From NCBI RefSeq assembly GCF_000715075.1, contig NC_134094.1:82103120-82167119 (forward strand): a DNA stretch of 64,000 bases, read 5' to 3'. The DNA is from Nicotiana tabacum. Lineage: Eukaryota; Streptophyta; Magnoliopsida; Solanales; Solanaceae. The notes beneath the pieces were generated by a model, which was not told where the DNA came from, searched no databases, and saw nothing but the letters and a program-made list of their open reading frames with translations. Shown piece after piece: positions 1 to 10,313 of the stretch; position 1 is the stretch's first letter; each line of letters starts with the position of its first letter. Both the position numbers and the translations under genes were made by a program.

Positions 1-51
1 GCAGATGTGCTAGAGGAACCGTAGACGCGGAAGGAGACCGCAGAAGTGGAC

Positions 52-200
52 CATTGTCCGCAGGTGCGCACACGCAGGTGCGACCACCTGATCGCAGAAG
101 CGGTCCCAGTCACCTTAAGCCATTTCCTCACCTGCGATGGAATTTCCGCAGGTGCGGCGTCGCAAGTGCGACTAGATGTCCGCAGGTGCGAATTCGCTGG
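52..200. repeat. Cluster of CpG-rich short palindromic words in the LTR
   Basis: The word 'cgcaggtgcg' and near copies recur about every 25-40 bp (around 58, 73, 148, 180), with 'tcgcagaagcgg' between. It lies just before a 'ttttatcccattttcaatttt' line that also follows the corresponding cluster in the LTR at 57559-60624. It is not coding; the open frames across it are chance. Confidence 0.7.
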
Positions 201-1033
201 GCAAAAAAGGCCAAGTTCAAGGGTTTTATCCCATTTTCAATTTTGGGTCTTTGAGAGCTCGGATTGAGGCGATAATTCAAGGATTTTTCAGAGAGAACTT
301 TTAATTTATGGTTATATTCTACTAATCTATAGTTGTTTTCATCATTTAATTAAGGAATTTGGTTGAGAAATTTGGGGGAAAAGGTTGAAAGTTCTTCAAC
401 TAACTTTTGAGTTTTGATTCGTATTTTGATATAGGATTTGGATAATTTTGGTACGAGTGAACTCGTGAGTGAATGGGTGTTCATATTTTGTGACTTTTAC
501 CCGATTCCGAGACGTGGGCCCGGGTCGACTTTTTAGGACGAAATTTGGAATTTCTATTAAAGTCTTGATTTCATTAATTAGATTAGTCTATTATAGTTGT
601 ATTGATGATATGTAATTATTTTTGGCTAGATTTGGTCTATTCGGAGTCGAATAATCAACGAAAAGGCATTCTTACGGATTGATTGAGCTTGGTTCGAGGT
701 AAGTAGCTTGCCTAACTTTGTGGGAGGGGGGGAGGGAATACCCTTAGGATTTGGTATTATTGTGATATGTGAGCGTCGTGTACGTGAGGTGACAAGTGCG
801 TACACGAGCTATTTATTGTAAAACACGATTTTTACTGAGTAGTAACCTGTTCTCATTCTTAATTGAGTTATATCAATGTGTATAGTTATTCTGTTTAGTC
901 TAATATTGCATGTCTACGTGCTTTAACTGCTTATTTGAATTCTGTACAGCATGCCTAGTTGATTTCCTGCTTTTCCTTGTTCTTTATAAGTCTTAACTGT
1001 GGTATTTATTGGTTGAGCTGTATGTTTACTTTT

Positions 1034-1305
1034 GAGACTACGAGGTGGTTCCTCGGGAGTTCTCCCTGCACATTTACTTTTGAGACTACGAGGCGGTTCC
1101 TTGGGAGTTCTCCCTGTACATTTACTTTTGAGACTACGAGGCGGTACCTCGAGAGTTCTCCCCGCACATTTACTTTTGAGACTACAAGGTGGTACCTCGG
1201 GAGTTCTCCCTGTATATTTACTTTTTGAGACTACGAGGTGGTACCTCGGGAGTTCTCCCTGCATATTTATTTTGGGACTACGAGACGGTATCTCGGAAGA
1301 TCCAC
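1034..1305 (+). repeat. 48 bp tandem repeat, six copies, in the LTR
   Basis: The unit starting 'gagactacgagg' recurs at 1034, 1082, 1130, 1178, 1227 and 1274, so the period is 47-49 bp. Each unit contains a near-palindrome 'ggtacctcgggag'. Because 48 is divisible by three, long repetitive open frames appear on both strands here; they are artefacts. Confidence 0.9.
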
Positions 1306-2005
1306 TACAGTTATCCCTGTGTGTTGTACAATTATTTCACTGTGTTTTCCTTTTGTTAAATTCCAATCTCTTATTATACTGTTATATTCTCTTGCTTTAT
1401 TTATTATATACCAGTGTGCCTGACCTCACCTCGGTAGGCTTTGCACTTATTGGGTACCGTTATGATGTACTCATGCTACTCTTCTGCACATGTTTTATGT
1501 GCAAATCCAGGTAATTATTATCAGCCCCACTATTAGCTGAGAGTGCTAGCTGTTGTACGGAGACTTCAAGGTACATATGCCGCGTCCGCAGACCTCGGAG
1601 TCCCCCTATATTCTCTCCTATGTCATTTACTTTCCGTACTTCTTTTATTATACTCTGGTGTGTAGAGATACTAGTTCCCTTCAGTAGCTTGTGACTTATG
1701 ATGTTCCGGGTTTTGAAAATATCATGTATTACTAGAATGTTAGTTATTGTACATGCCGAGCGACATTGTTACCAGTTATTTAGTTATCTATTGTAGTTAG
1801 TTGTTAAGTTTTCCTTATATTTTTGTTATTTTCGCATTTTGTTAGGCTTACCTAGTCGTAGAGACTAGGTGTCATCACAACGTCTTACGGAGGGAGAATT
1901 GGGTCGTGACATATAATTTGCAAGTGAGATGAGACTGTTGTGTTTGTTGCTATTTCCGGCGGATTCGCTGGTGGATTCCGCTCAAGAAACAATGAGGAGA
2001 AGAAG

Positions 2006-2007
<2 letters not shown>

Positions 2008-2041
<34 letters not shown>
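2008..2041 (+). repeat. (GA)n microsatellite
   Basis: About 17 uninterrupted GA units. The short open frame across it is not supported as a gene. Confidence 0.95.
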
Positions 2042-2043
<2 letters not shown>

Positions 2044-2476
2044 GTATTTTAAAATCGGAGAGGGTCAATATGCGGAAGGGTTACAGGTGGGTTTAATTAT
2101 ATTTGGGGTGAAGTTTAAGTTAGGCAATTTGACAGTGACACGTGGATATTAATTAATTTTTTTTTTCCTTCAGAATTTTCTGTTAGTGAAAGGGTAATGT
2201 TGAGCCAAAAAAATAACTTTATATTCAAATAGGTGGATGGAGGGCATATTTGTACCAGTTTCGATACTTCAGGGATAGTTTTGGCCTTTTTCGCAATAAA
2301 TATTAATACTTAATAACTTTGTGAAAATGATCTAATATGTTATTACCGATTAAACTACAATGATATTATGAAAAACTTTTACATGGTTAGTGTATATTAC
2401 TTAAATCCATTATTGTTTTATGTTTGTGGTGTTAATTTGTGTATATATCTTTCCTTCAAAGCTCAAACACTTGGGG

Positions 2477-2479
<3 letters not shown>

Positions 2480-2542
<63 letters not shown>
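2480..2542 (+). repeat. (TA)n microsatellite
   Basis: About 31 uninterrupted TA units. Confidence 0.95.
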
Positions 2543-2545
<3 letters not shown>

Positions 2546-2689
2546 ATTGTAATTGTTGAAAAATGAGTTTCTATATAATAACCAGGGATTTGATCAACAA
2601 GATTAATTTGGTAAAAGGATTTATTCAAACCAAAAGGCTCTTAGCTTTATCTCTGATTTTTTTGCTTTAGGCTCAAGTCCTTAAAATAA

Positions 2690-4014
2690 CGAAAAATGTT
2701 CGAATTTATCCCTATACTATGGTATATAGTTTACATTTGTCCCCTGTTATACTTTTCATCCAAATACACCTCTATCGTTAACAAAGTATGTAAAATTGCC
2801 ATTAGCCCTAACGGATCTCCACTGTGGCAGCCGACCCTTCTAATATTTGTCCATATCAACATCCAAGTCAACACCTAAATATAATTCTCACTAGATTTTA
2901 TTGACCAAAATAATTGGGACGAGGAGAGAGAAGGATGCCTTCCTTGGTCGGAAAATGGAGGTTGGAGCAGCTAGCTTTTTGAATGAAATCAATTTCTTTA
3001 GTTGCCTTTTATATTCATTTACAATATTTGGTCCGCCGTCAACCACTACCTTCTCAGCTCACTGCCCAGCCACCCCCTCTACCACCCATAGTTCCACCCC
3101 ACCATCATCTCCTTTGATGTTTTTCAAAAGGTTCAAAATTTTCGACAAGTCGACGAGGATAAACTCGTCGTTTACTCATAGCCGGAGAAGTAGCAAGTAA
3201 GGATATGTCTTTTTCTCTAAGATTCAAATCGTCCCGAAGCTGATTAGATCCACCCCCATCTCTCTCTCACTCCTTCTATATTTGCGACCTATCGGAATAT
3301 ACCCCTACCACTAGAAATCAAATCCGTCCGAACACCGTCGGAAGCAACCAGAAAATTCTTTGACCATGATTTATCTTTCTTGCCTGTTCAAATCCATATC
3401 CTAGTATATTTTCGCAGTCAATTTTTTATGTGAGAGTTGATCATAAACCCTAGCTAAGTTGCAACATTGATTCATTGAAGTTTACAAAAACTGCTTGAAA
3501 TTGGAAAGAAAATTGCAATAGATTCTTCTTCGTTGCTGATGATAGTAAATGTTGATGATGGTAAATCGATGTCTTCGAATGGCAATGATGCTCGGTAAAT
3601 ATCCATTGATTTTAGTAAGAATGGTAAAGATGTATTAATACATCAGAAATATAAGAATAAATTGTTAAGAGTTTTGATTAAAAATGGTGGCATGGCGAAT
3701 CTAGTTTCCGGCGTCGGCAACTGTTAAAGGAGGGAGGCGGAGTGAGTTATAAAATGAAACTAGGTTAAATGTGGAAGAATTACTTTTTTAATTTTCTAAT
3801 TTAGTAAAGGCAATAAACAAGATATTAGGTGCTGACTTGGCTGCTGATGTGGACAAATTAATAGAGGGGTTGGCTGCCACAGTGGAGATCCGTTAAAGCT
3901 CTGGGCAATTTTATAAACTTTGTTAACGGTAGGGGTGAATTTGGACTACAAGTATAACGAGGGACAAATGTAAACTATATATCATAATATAGGGACAAAT
4001 TCGGACCTTTTCCC
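2690..4014. mobile_element. Non-autonomous Mutator-like element with long terminal inverted repeats
   Basis: The arms at 2690-2883 and 3822-4014 are inverted copies of each other over about 190 bp. Shared stretches include 'ggatctccactgtggcagcc' read inward from the left and, on the opposite strand, from the right. The arms are flanked by a perfect 9 bp duplication TTAAAATAA (2681-2689 and 4015-4023). Arm length and a 9 bp TSD are typical of MULEs. The 0.9 kb interior has no transposase. It holds an open frame (2901-3200) of 99 codons that I do not recognise and do not call as a gene. It could be captured sequence (Pack-MULE) or filler. Confidence 0.85.
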
Positions 4015-5071
4015 TTAAAATAATTTCAAAGGCGAGATTCCATTCTTTTGAAAATCAGTTGTAAATTACATTAATGATGTAAAAAAAAACATACGTTGTT
4101 AGTATATACTAATATGATTCTTTCATCCTTAACTGGAGGTTTCGATTTCGAGCGGTGAGAATAAAAACAGTTTTGGTAGAGAGCGTTTCCCACTTTAATT
4201 AGTCTTATGCGGCGCGAATCCGAATTAGTCAGGACTTTAATACGAATACCGAAACCAAAAAAAAGAATCTTTAATAATGCATTAATTAGGTAGTTTCAAG
4301 AGAAGTTTATGATCTCCGAATATAGCAAATTTGATTAACTCTAAACTCGCTCATCCCTCCAAGTGTCATAAAGCCTCAATTTTCATAGCTGTTTTAACGG
4401 TTATTGTAGCTGAACAAGTCTTCCTTTGAACCATCCAAACAACACAAAAAACATTTTTAATTTTGTTTAAAAAAACAACTTTCTTGACCCAAACTATACA
4501 AAAAATAAAAATAAAAATTTAATCATAGATATCGTTATCCAACTTACTCTTATTCTTAGGAGTAATATTTTTGATAAATTGGTCCATCCACTAGTTGATT
4601 GGCTTCTTCCAATTAATAAGTTTAATTACATAAGTATATACATTATTTTCTAATTAATTAGACTTACCATTTTGACCTGCATTATCACATGCTTAAGTCC
4701 TTATTTTCCCAATAATGATAGACGATTTTGTAGATACCCCCTTAATATTCTAACAAACCAAAAGAGACGAAGAAAAAGAAAAGGGAAGACATTAAAAAAT
4801 ACAACTTTTTTGTTTGGGAAAAAGTGGTCAAAATGTGGACAAAGAATGTGAACTTACTTGATTTCTTTTGTTGTCCCCTTCATTACATCACAAAGTAAGG
4901 ACAGAGAAAGAAAGGGAGAGAAAAAAAAGAGCAATTTTCTATCTTTGCATGTCCGATCCATGCATGATTGAAACAATACATTTTGTGAATGAAAACAGAT
5001 CAAATCCATAAACGCAAAAACAAAAAAATATAGCATGTGAAGATCAAGAAGAAATTAAAAAGGACATTAAC
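4015..5071. other. 5' flank of the PIP5K gene
   Basis: AT-rich intergenic DNA upstream of the PIP5K start codon. It presumably includes promoter and 5' leader, but I see no single convincing TATA box or transcription start. Small open frames on either strand here lack homology and are left out. Confidence 0.5.
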
Positions 5072-8000
5072 ATGAAGGCGTGGGAGGCAACTATAAGGAT
5101 AACACAGGCTGCAACAAGAAGACGTGGCAACACGATTTTCGGATCATCACAGGTGGTAGAAGAAGAAGAAAATGATGAGGAGGAGCAAGAAGAAGAGCAC
5201 GCGAGCGGAGAAATTTTCCGTGCAGAGAGATTTCTCCCGAATGGAGATTACTATAGTGGCTATTGGCTTGATAATTTCCCACATGGACAGGGAAAATATT
5301 GGTGGACAGACGGATGTATGTACGTTGGAGATTGGTTTCGAGGGAAAACGATGGGGAAGGGGACGTTTAGTTGGCCCTCAGGGGCAATGTACCAGGGGAA
5401 TTTCAAGAGCGGATTTATGGATGGAGATGGGACTTACACGGGGCCTACTGCCGATACGTATAGAGGTTCTTGGGTAATGAATTTGAAACATGGACATGGC
5501 GTTAAGGAATACACCAACGGAGATTCTTATGATGGTGAATGGTGCAGAGGATTACAACAAGGAAATGGGAGGTATACATGGAAGAATGGGAATTATTATG
5601 TTGGTGAATGGAACAATGGGACTATTTCTGGTAAAGGCAAAATGTATTGGACTAATGGCAATCTTTATGAAGGGAATTGGGAAGATGGATTTCCTAAAGG
5701 AAATGGAACATTTACATGGAATGATGGGAGTTTTTATGTGGGAAATTGGAGTAAAGATCCAAATGAACAAAATGGTACTTTTTATCCATCTGGATCATTG
5801 TTAGAAGGTGGCAATCTTGAATGGGATCCTCAACAAGTTTTCAACGTCGATTTAACAGAATGTACTATTTGTCCGCCTGAGAAAGTTCCGATATTGCCTT
5901 CACAGAAAAAGCTCGCCCTATGGAGATCATCTAAGGCGGTGGACAACAACGTTAGACCAAGGAGAATGTCCTTGGATGGGAGAATAGATGCACCTCCTGT
6001 AGATAGGGAGTTTGGGAGAATTCGTCTATCGGATGCTGCTGGAAATTCTGCTACTACTTCTTATAATTCGGACGATTCCATGGTTGGATTGCAGGAAACT
6101 GATGGATATTTATTAAGAGGAAGCCCTATTAGGATTCCTAAGGTTGTAAAGAGGCAAGGTCAGACAATTTCCAGAGGACATAAGAATTATGAGCTTATGC
6201 TTAATTTGCAGTTGGGAATCAGGTAGCTATTTTAACTTGTGTTTTGTTCTAACTTTCATGTATATTTCAAGGAATTATTTGCAAATTGAGATACTATCAT
6301 CTTGCTTGGTGATTAGAAATATGCAAGTTACCTTGTGTTTATTGTTCCTTTTAAAGGCTCAAAATAGTGCTTTTTCTTGTGTGATTTTTACTTGTGATGT
6401 AAATTATGGAGTAGGCATTCAGTAGGAAGGCCTGGTCCTCCTCCATCACTAGATCTCAAGCCATCAGCATTTGATCCTAGAGAGAAGTATTGGACAAGGT
6501 TTCCACCTGAAGGATCGAAGATAACGCCACCTCATCCGTCTTGTGAATTCAGATGGAAAGATTATTGTCCAAAAGTTTTCAGGTAAGGCCTAATTATACA
6601 AGATTTGAGTATTTCAGTGTGCAAAATAAAACACTTTTGAAGCTAGTCATTTATCGATATGTTTGTCAGGGCTTTACGGATGTTATTCAAAGTGGATGCA
6701 GCTGATTATATGATATCAATTTGTGGTAATGATGCCCTCCGGGAGCTTTGTTCCCCTGGAAAGAGTGGAAGTTTTTTCTACTTGACAAACGATGATCGAT
6801 ACATGATCAAGACAATGAAGAAAGCAGAAACAAAAGTAAGTCTCAAATAAATCAGCACTGTTTATTTTTTTCCCTGCAAAAGATCACTGTCTCTTCTCAT
6901 CATTTTTCTTGCCAATGGATTTGTTAGGTGCTTTTAAGGATGTTAAGTGCCTATTTCAATCATGTTCGTGCGTTTGAGAACACCCTTGTGACTAAGTACT
7001 ATGGCCTGCATTGTGTGAAGCTAAGTGGACCAGCACAGAAGAAGGTATTCAACATAAAGTAAAGTCAAACAATCTGTTCAATTCTAATGCCTTCATCAAT
7101 GGTTTAGGTACGGTTTGTTATCATGGGGAATCTTTTTTGCACAAATTACTCAATTCATAGACGATTCGACTTGAAAGGATCAACATTTGGCCGAATGACT
7201 GATAAGCCAGAATCAGAGATTGATGCAACCACAACCCTTAAAGACCTTGATCTGAACTTCATCTTCAGGTTACAAAAGACATGGTTTCAGGAATTCCGAA
7301 GGTAAGTTTTTTGCTTTGGCTCCTTTTGCCCTTCACACACGACGACATTTGAAACTTTCGACATTTCATTCAAGCATAAAATAAATGTCAGAAAACGATT
7401 TCGCAACATTTGTTTACTTAATATGACATTTATAGAAATGTTGTCGTGTCTGATCCTTTAGTATTTCAAACAAGAAGACTGAGAATTATTTATTTTGCAG
7501 GCAAGTTGATAGGGATTGTGAGTTCTTGGAACAAGAGGGAGTGATGGACTACAGCCTTTTAGTTGGAATTCATTTTAGAGAAGCAGATAGTGGTGCAGAC
7601 CAGACACCTTCTGGTTGTAGAACACCAATTGGTTGGTTCTAATTTTGTAACACTTGATTTTTTACCCTTTTAAATCTAAGTGAGTTCTGTGATAACTTCA
7701 TTTCTATCATGACAGAGAATTTTCAATCTTGTCATAGAACATTCATTCATTTGGCAAATTCACAACTTTCGTTCCGTTTACTGTCAAATTCCCTCAAAAT
7801 TTACCATAAGCAGATTCATATCAATCAAGTTATAAGCATCACTTTTCTTTATTGCAGATAATGGAGGCTCGGAAAATGAGACAGTTCCTCGTCTTTCTCG
7901 AGCTGATATGGATCAATTGCTTCTTGATCAGGCAGGGTAAGTTTTCAACAAGTTAAACACATTTGTCCAATATTAGACACTTTAGGCCTAATAAACTGTC

Positions 8001-8400
8001 ATGCATTAATGAATCTTGGCTAGCTTAGTACTGTTTCCTTATCTATCTAAATCTAAGATTCTTCAATTGTCAAACATTGTTTCTTGATTGTTTGGTCTAA
8101 AATTGCAGGTGGGCTAGCATAAAACTAGGAATAAACATGCCAGCAAGAGTTGAAAGGACAGAGAGGAAAATGAGTGAGGGAGAGATTCAGCTAATAGGAG
8201 AAGCAACAGGAGAGTTGTATGATGTGATATTGTTTTTTGGTATCATAGACATACTTCAAGACTATGACATTACAAAGAAGCTTGAGCATGCATACAAGTC
8301 TATGCAATGTGATCCCAACTCCATCTCTGCAGTCGATCCAAAGGCGTACTCAAGGAGTTTTCGTGATTACATTTTCAAAGTTTTCATAGAAGACAATTAA
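5072..8400 (+). CDS. PIP5K: Phosphatidylinositol-4-phosphate 5-kinase (type B, MORN-PIPK), 8 exons
   Basis: Predicted to phosphorylate PtdIns(4)P to PtdIns(4,5)P2 at the plasma membrane. Exons: 5072-6222, 6415-6582, 6670-6835, 6928-7044, 7108-7301, 7501-7631, 7858-7936, 8109-8400. They join in frame to 765 residues plus stop, a usual length for plant type B kinases, and all introns are GT-AG. Residues 29-43 are very acidic. Residues about 59-243 form eight 23-residue MORN repeats (YxG-W cores). The kinase domain fills about 390-760: Lys in MIKTMKK (about 488), DLKGSTFGR (about 555-563), MDYSLLVG (about 614-621), IIDILQDYD (about 714-722) and the KK of the specificity loop (about 725-726). No key residue is missing. 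The ATG is the first in frame before the acidic segment. Which of the several paralogues it is cannot be settled by eye; it resembles the PIP5K4/5/6 group. Confidence 0.95.
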
Positions 8401-8935
8401 TTAACGTATGCTTAATTCCCTTTTAATGAGAGGGCTTCAAACTGCAAGCTAGCTTAATTAGGACTGATCAGTACACCATTTGTTTATTGTTTTATCTGCA
8501 GTAGAGGAACTAATGTTCTTCCTTCACTGCATTTTCTCATCTTAAAACTATTCTTATTGTCATAGGTATATATATACACACACAATTCAGGATGAGTACT
8601 ATTGTATAGAAAAAGTTGTAACAGAAGCAACACAAATGTGACTGATATGTTACGTATATGAAAATTGTTGTTTCAAGGTATTTGCAGGGAACAATGGATT
8701 CTTAAGGTAGAATTTATTTGAATTTATCAATATTTCTATTTACTAATTGATTTAAGCTCCTTAATTCTTCAGGAGCTTAGTATGTTCACGAACAAATTTT
8801 GCTGGTATTGTAATTCTCTAGTAATGCGTAAACAAAAAAGTTCCTACTATTATTACTCTAGACTCTCTTCAGTCTTCACCTAGACTAGAAAAAATGTATG
8901 TTTTCATTCATAAGATTGGCCGACAAATATAGAAT
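8401..8935. other. 3' flank of PIP5K
   Basis: AT-rich sequence after the PIP5K stop, likely 3' UTR and then intergenic DNA. No further gene is seen. Confidence 0.5.
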
Positions 8936-8943
8936 GATCACAA

Positions 8944-9141
8944 CAACAACAACCCAGTATAATCCCACTACTGGAGTCTGTGGAGGATAGTGTGTACGCA
9001 GACCTTACCCTTACCCTGGGGTAAAGAGGCTGTTTCCGATAGACCCTCGACTCTCTCCTTCCAAGAACTCCCCACCTTACTCTTGGGTGACTCAAACTCA
9101 CAATCCCTTGGCTGGAAGTGGAGAGTGCTTACCACTAAAAC
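8944..9141 (-). mobile_element. Full-length TS-family SINE
   Basis: Read on the minus strand, it has a tRNA-like head with a Pol III A-box-like 'tagtggtaagcac' and a B-box-like 'gtgagtttgagtc'. The TS-type body follows ('gggtctatcggaaacagcc', 'ggtctgcgtacac') and it ends in a (TTG)n tail. The flanking duplication GATCACAA is at 8936-8943 and 9142-9149. The family is known from tobacco and other Solanaceae, which supports the host assignment. Confidence 0.88.
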
Positions 9142-9173
9142 GATCACAAACAAGAAATAAAATAAAAATACTC

Positions 9174-9372
9174 TTTAAGGGGTGAATATACCATGATATC
9201 TCATGAGATTAGTTATTCCATCTTCTATATGAGATTGCTAATCCCCACCATTTTAGTATAAAAGGTATCCCAAGATTAGTTAATATCCCAAACCAAACAT
9301 AGAATAAAGTTAAATCCCAAAATTTATTCCGAAATTATTATCCTTATTCCATGTACCAAAACGACCCTTAAG
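9174..9372. mobile_element. Probable MITE
   Basis: About 200 bp, AT-rich and rich in 'aatcccaaaa'-like words, beginning 'ttaaggggtgaat' and ending 'acgacccttaa', so the ends form a short TTAAGG inverted repeat. A clean target duplication could not be fixed, so the superfamily is left open. Confidence 0.5.
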
Positions 9373-10228
9373 AGTTGGCATCCACTCTCCACTCCTACAG
9401 TACTAACAAGCTGAGGTGAAAGGATGAGTTGCAATGGAATTTATATTTTACTCTTTACATATTTCTCCATTTCATTTCAGCGATGTTTGATTGGACACAA
9501 AGCAAATTTTTGTCGCATACTAAAAGTACATTTAAACTTGTGATTGTAAGCATATCATGATATTTTGTGACTACAAGAAAATGTTCTAAAGGTTAAATTG
9601 AGAAGTTTAAATTTAGAGTGTTTTCACGTAAAAAAAAAAAAATCATTTTTCTAAAAACGAACTAGAAATGAAAAAATATCATTCATAACGCAGTAGAGTT
9701 ACTAAACATCTCGAAATTCTATAAATTCATAGAATATTCACAAAAAGATCAAAGACATCAAATATTATCTTTCTCAAGCCGTCAAAGTGATTTATAGATG
9801 TTCTTTTCATGAAGATCAAACATGCCAAGAAAATCTGCATCATGTTATGTTCGAGAAATATCACTGCGAAAAATCCAGTCAAAGAAACAAACAGAATTAT
9901 ATCCACAATAATTCATCAATAAAATTATTTTTCTTAAAAAAAAAAAATTAGAGGCACTGAACAATTCATTAGGCATTATGACATCTCCCTTTGGGTTGAT
10001 ACTACTCCTTACATCCAACCTTGTTGTTGGATGAACTATTTTAATATTAAAAATTAATGGAGTAGTAAATTTAAGTGTTAAATGGAGCAAGCAAATAAAA
10101 TTAAAAATTAAGATAATTGTAAGTTAATGACTTCAGTCCCATTTTTATGAAAAATATTTTCCAGTCGTCTCACCACACACCCCCCAAATTTCTTCACCTC
10201 TCTCTCTCCGGATCTCCTAGTACTCCAC
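9373..10228. other. Intergenic region before the TURAN-like gene
   Basis: AT-rich with several A runs. No gene is supported. The last 60 bp before the TATA motif is C/T-rich, as in many plant promoters. Confidence 0.5.
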
Positions 10229-10236
10229 TATAAATA
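10229..10236 (+). promoter_or_regulatory. Putative TATA box of the TURAN-like gene
   Basis: TATAAATA lies 78 bp before the start codon at 10314, downstream of a CT-rich tract. Spacing and context fit a Pol II core promoter with a short leader. Inferred from sequence only. Confidence 0.5.
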
Positions 10237-10313
10237 ACAAACGTTCAGCCAAGAATTTGGTGAACTGTTACTAAAATCAAAACTGTTTCGACGAAGAATT
10301 TTCATTTGCAACC

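Larger units (their letters stand above)
1..1911 (+). mobile_element. 3' part of a long LTR (Ty3/gypsy-type), left end outside the window
   Basis: The block ends at 1901-1911 in GGGTCGTGACA. The same terminus closes the LTRs at 57559-60624 (+) and, reversed, 21350-25039 (-). The preceding lines (about 1850-1911, 'cttacctagtcgtagagac') match the reversed start of the 21350 copy. No primer binding site follows at 1912, so this is a 3' LTR or a solo LTR, not a 5' LTR. It contains a CpG-rich palindrome cluster (52-200) and a 48 bp tandem array (1034-1305). The putative right target duplication is TATAA (1912-1916); its partner lies off the window. Confidence 0.75.
1912..2689. other. Intergenic spacer with two microsatellites
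   Basis: No gene is supported. The stretch holds a (GA)n tract and a (TA)n tract, listed separately. At about 2197-2299 there is sequence resembling a MULE or MITE terminal arm ('ggatagttttggcc' and flanks), but I could not find the partner arm in the window. Confidence 0.6.

Noticed and set aside
1032..1514. Long open frame on + and another on - (923-1264) over the 48 bp array
   Set aside because: The repeat period is a multiple of three, so several frames stay open. The text is repetitive, has no domain and lies inside an LTR.
1940..2152. 70-codon frame with an Arg/Glu run
   Set aside because: Generated by the (GA)n microsatellite.
2197..2299. A second MITE or MULE
   Set aside because: Only one arm-like sequence is visible; no inverted partner or target duplication was found.
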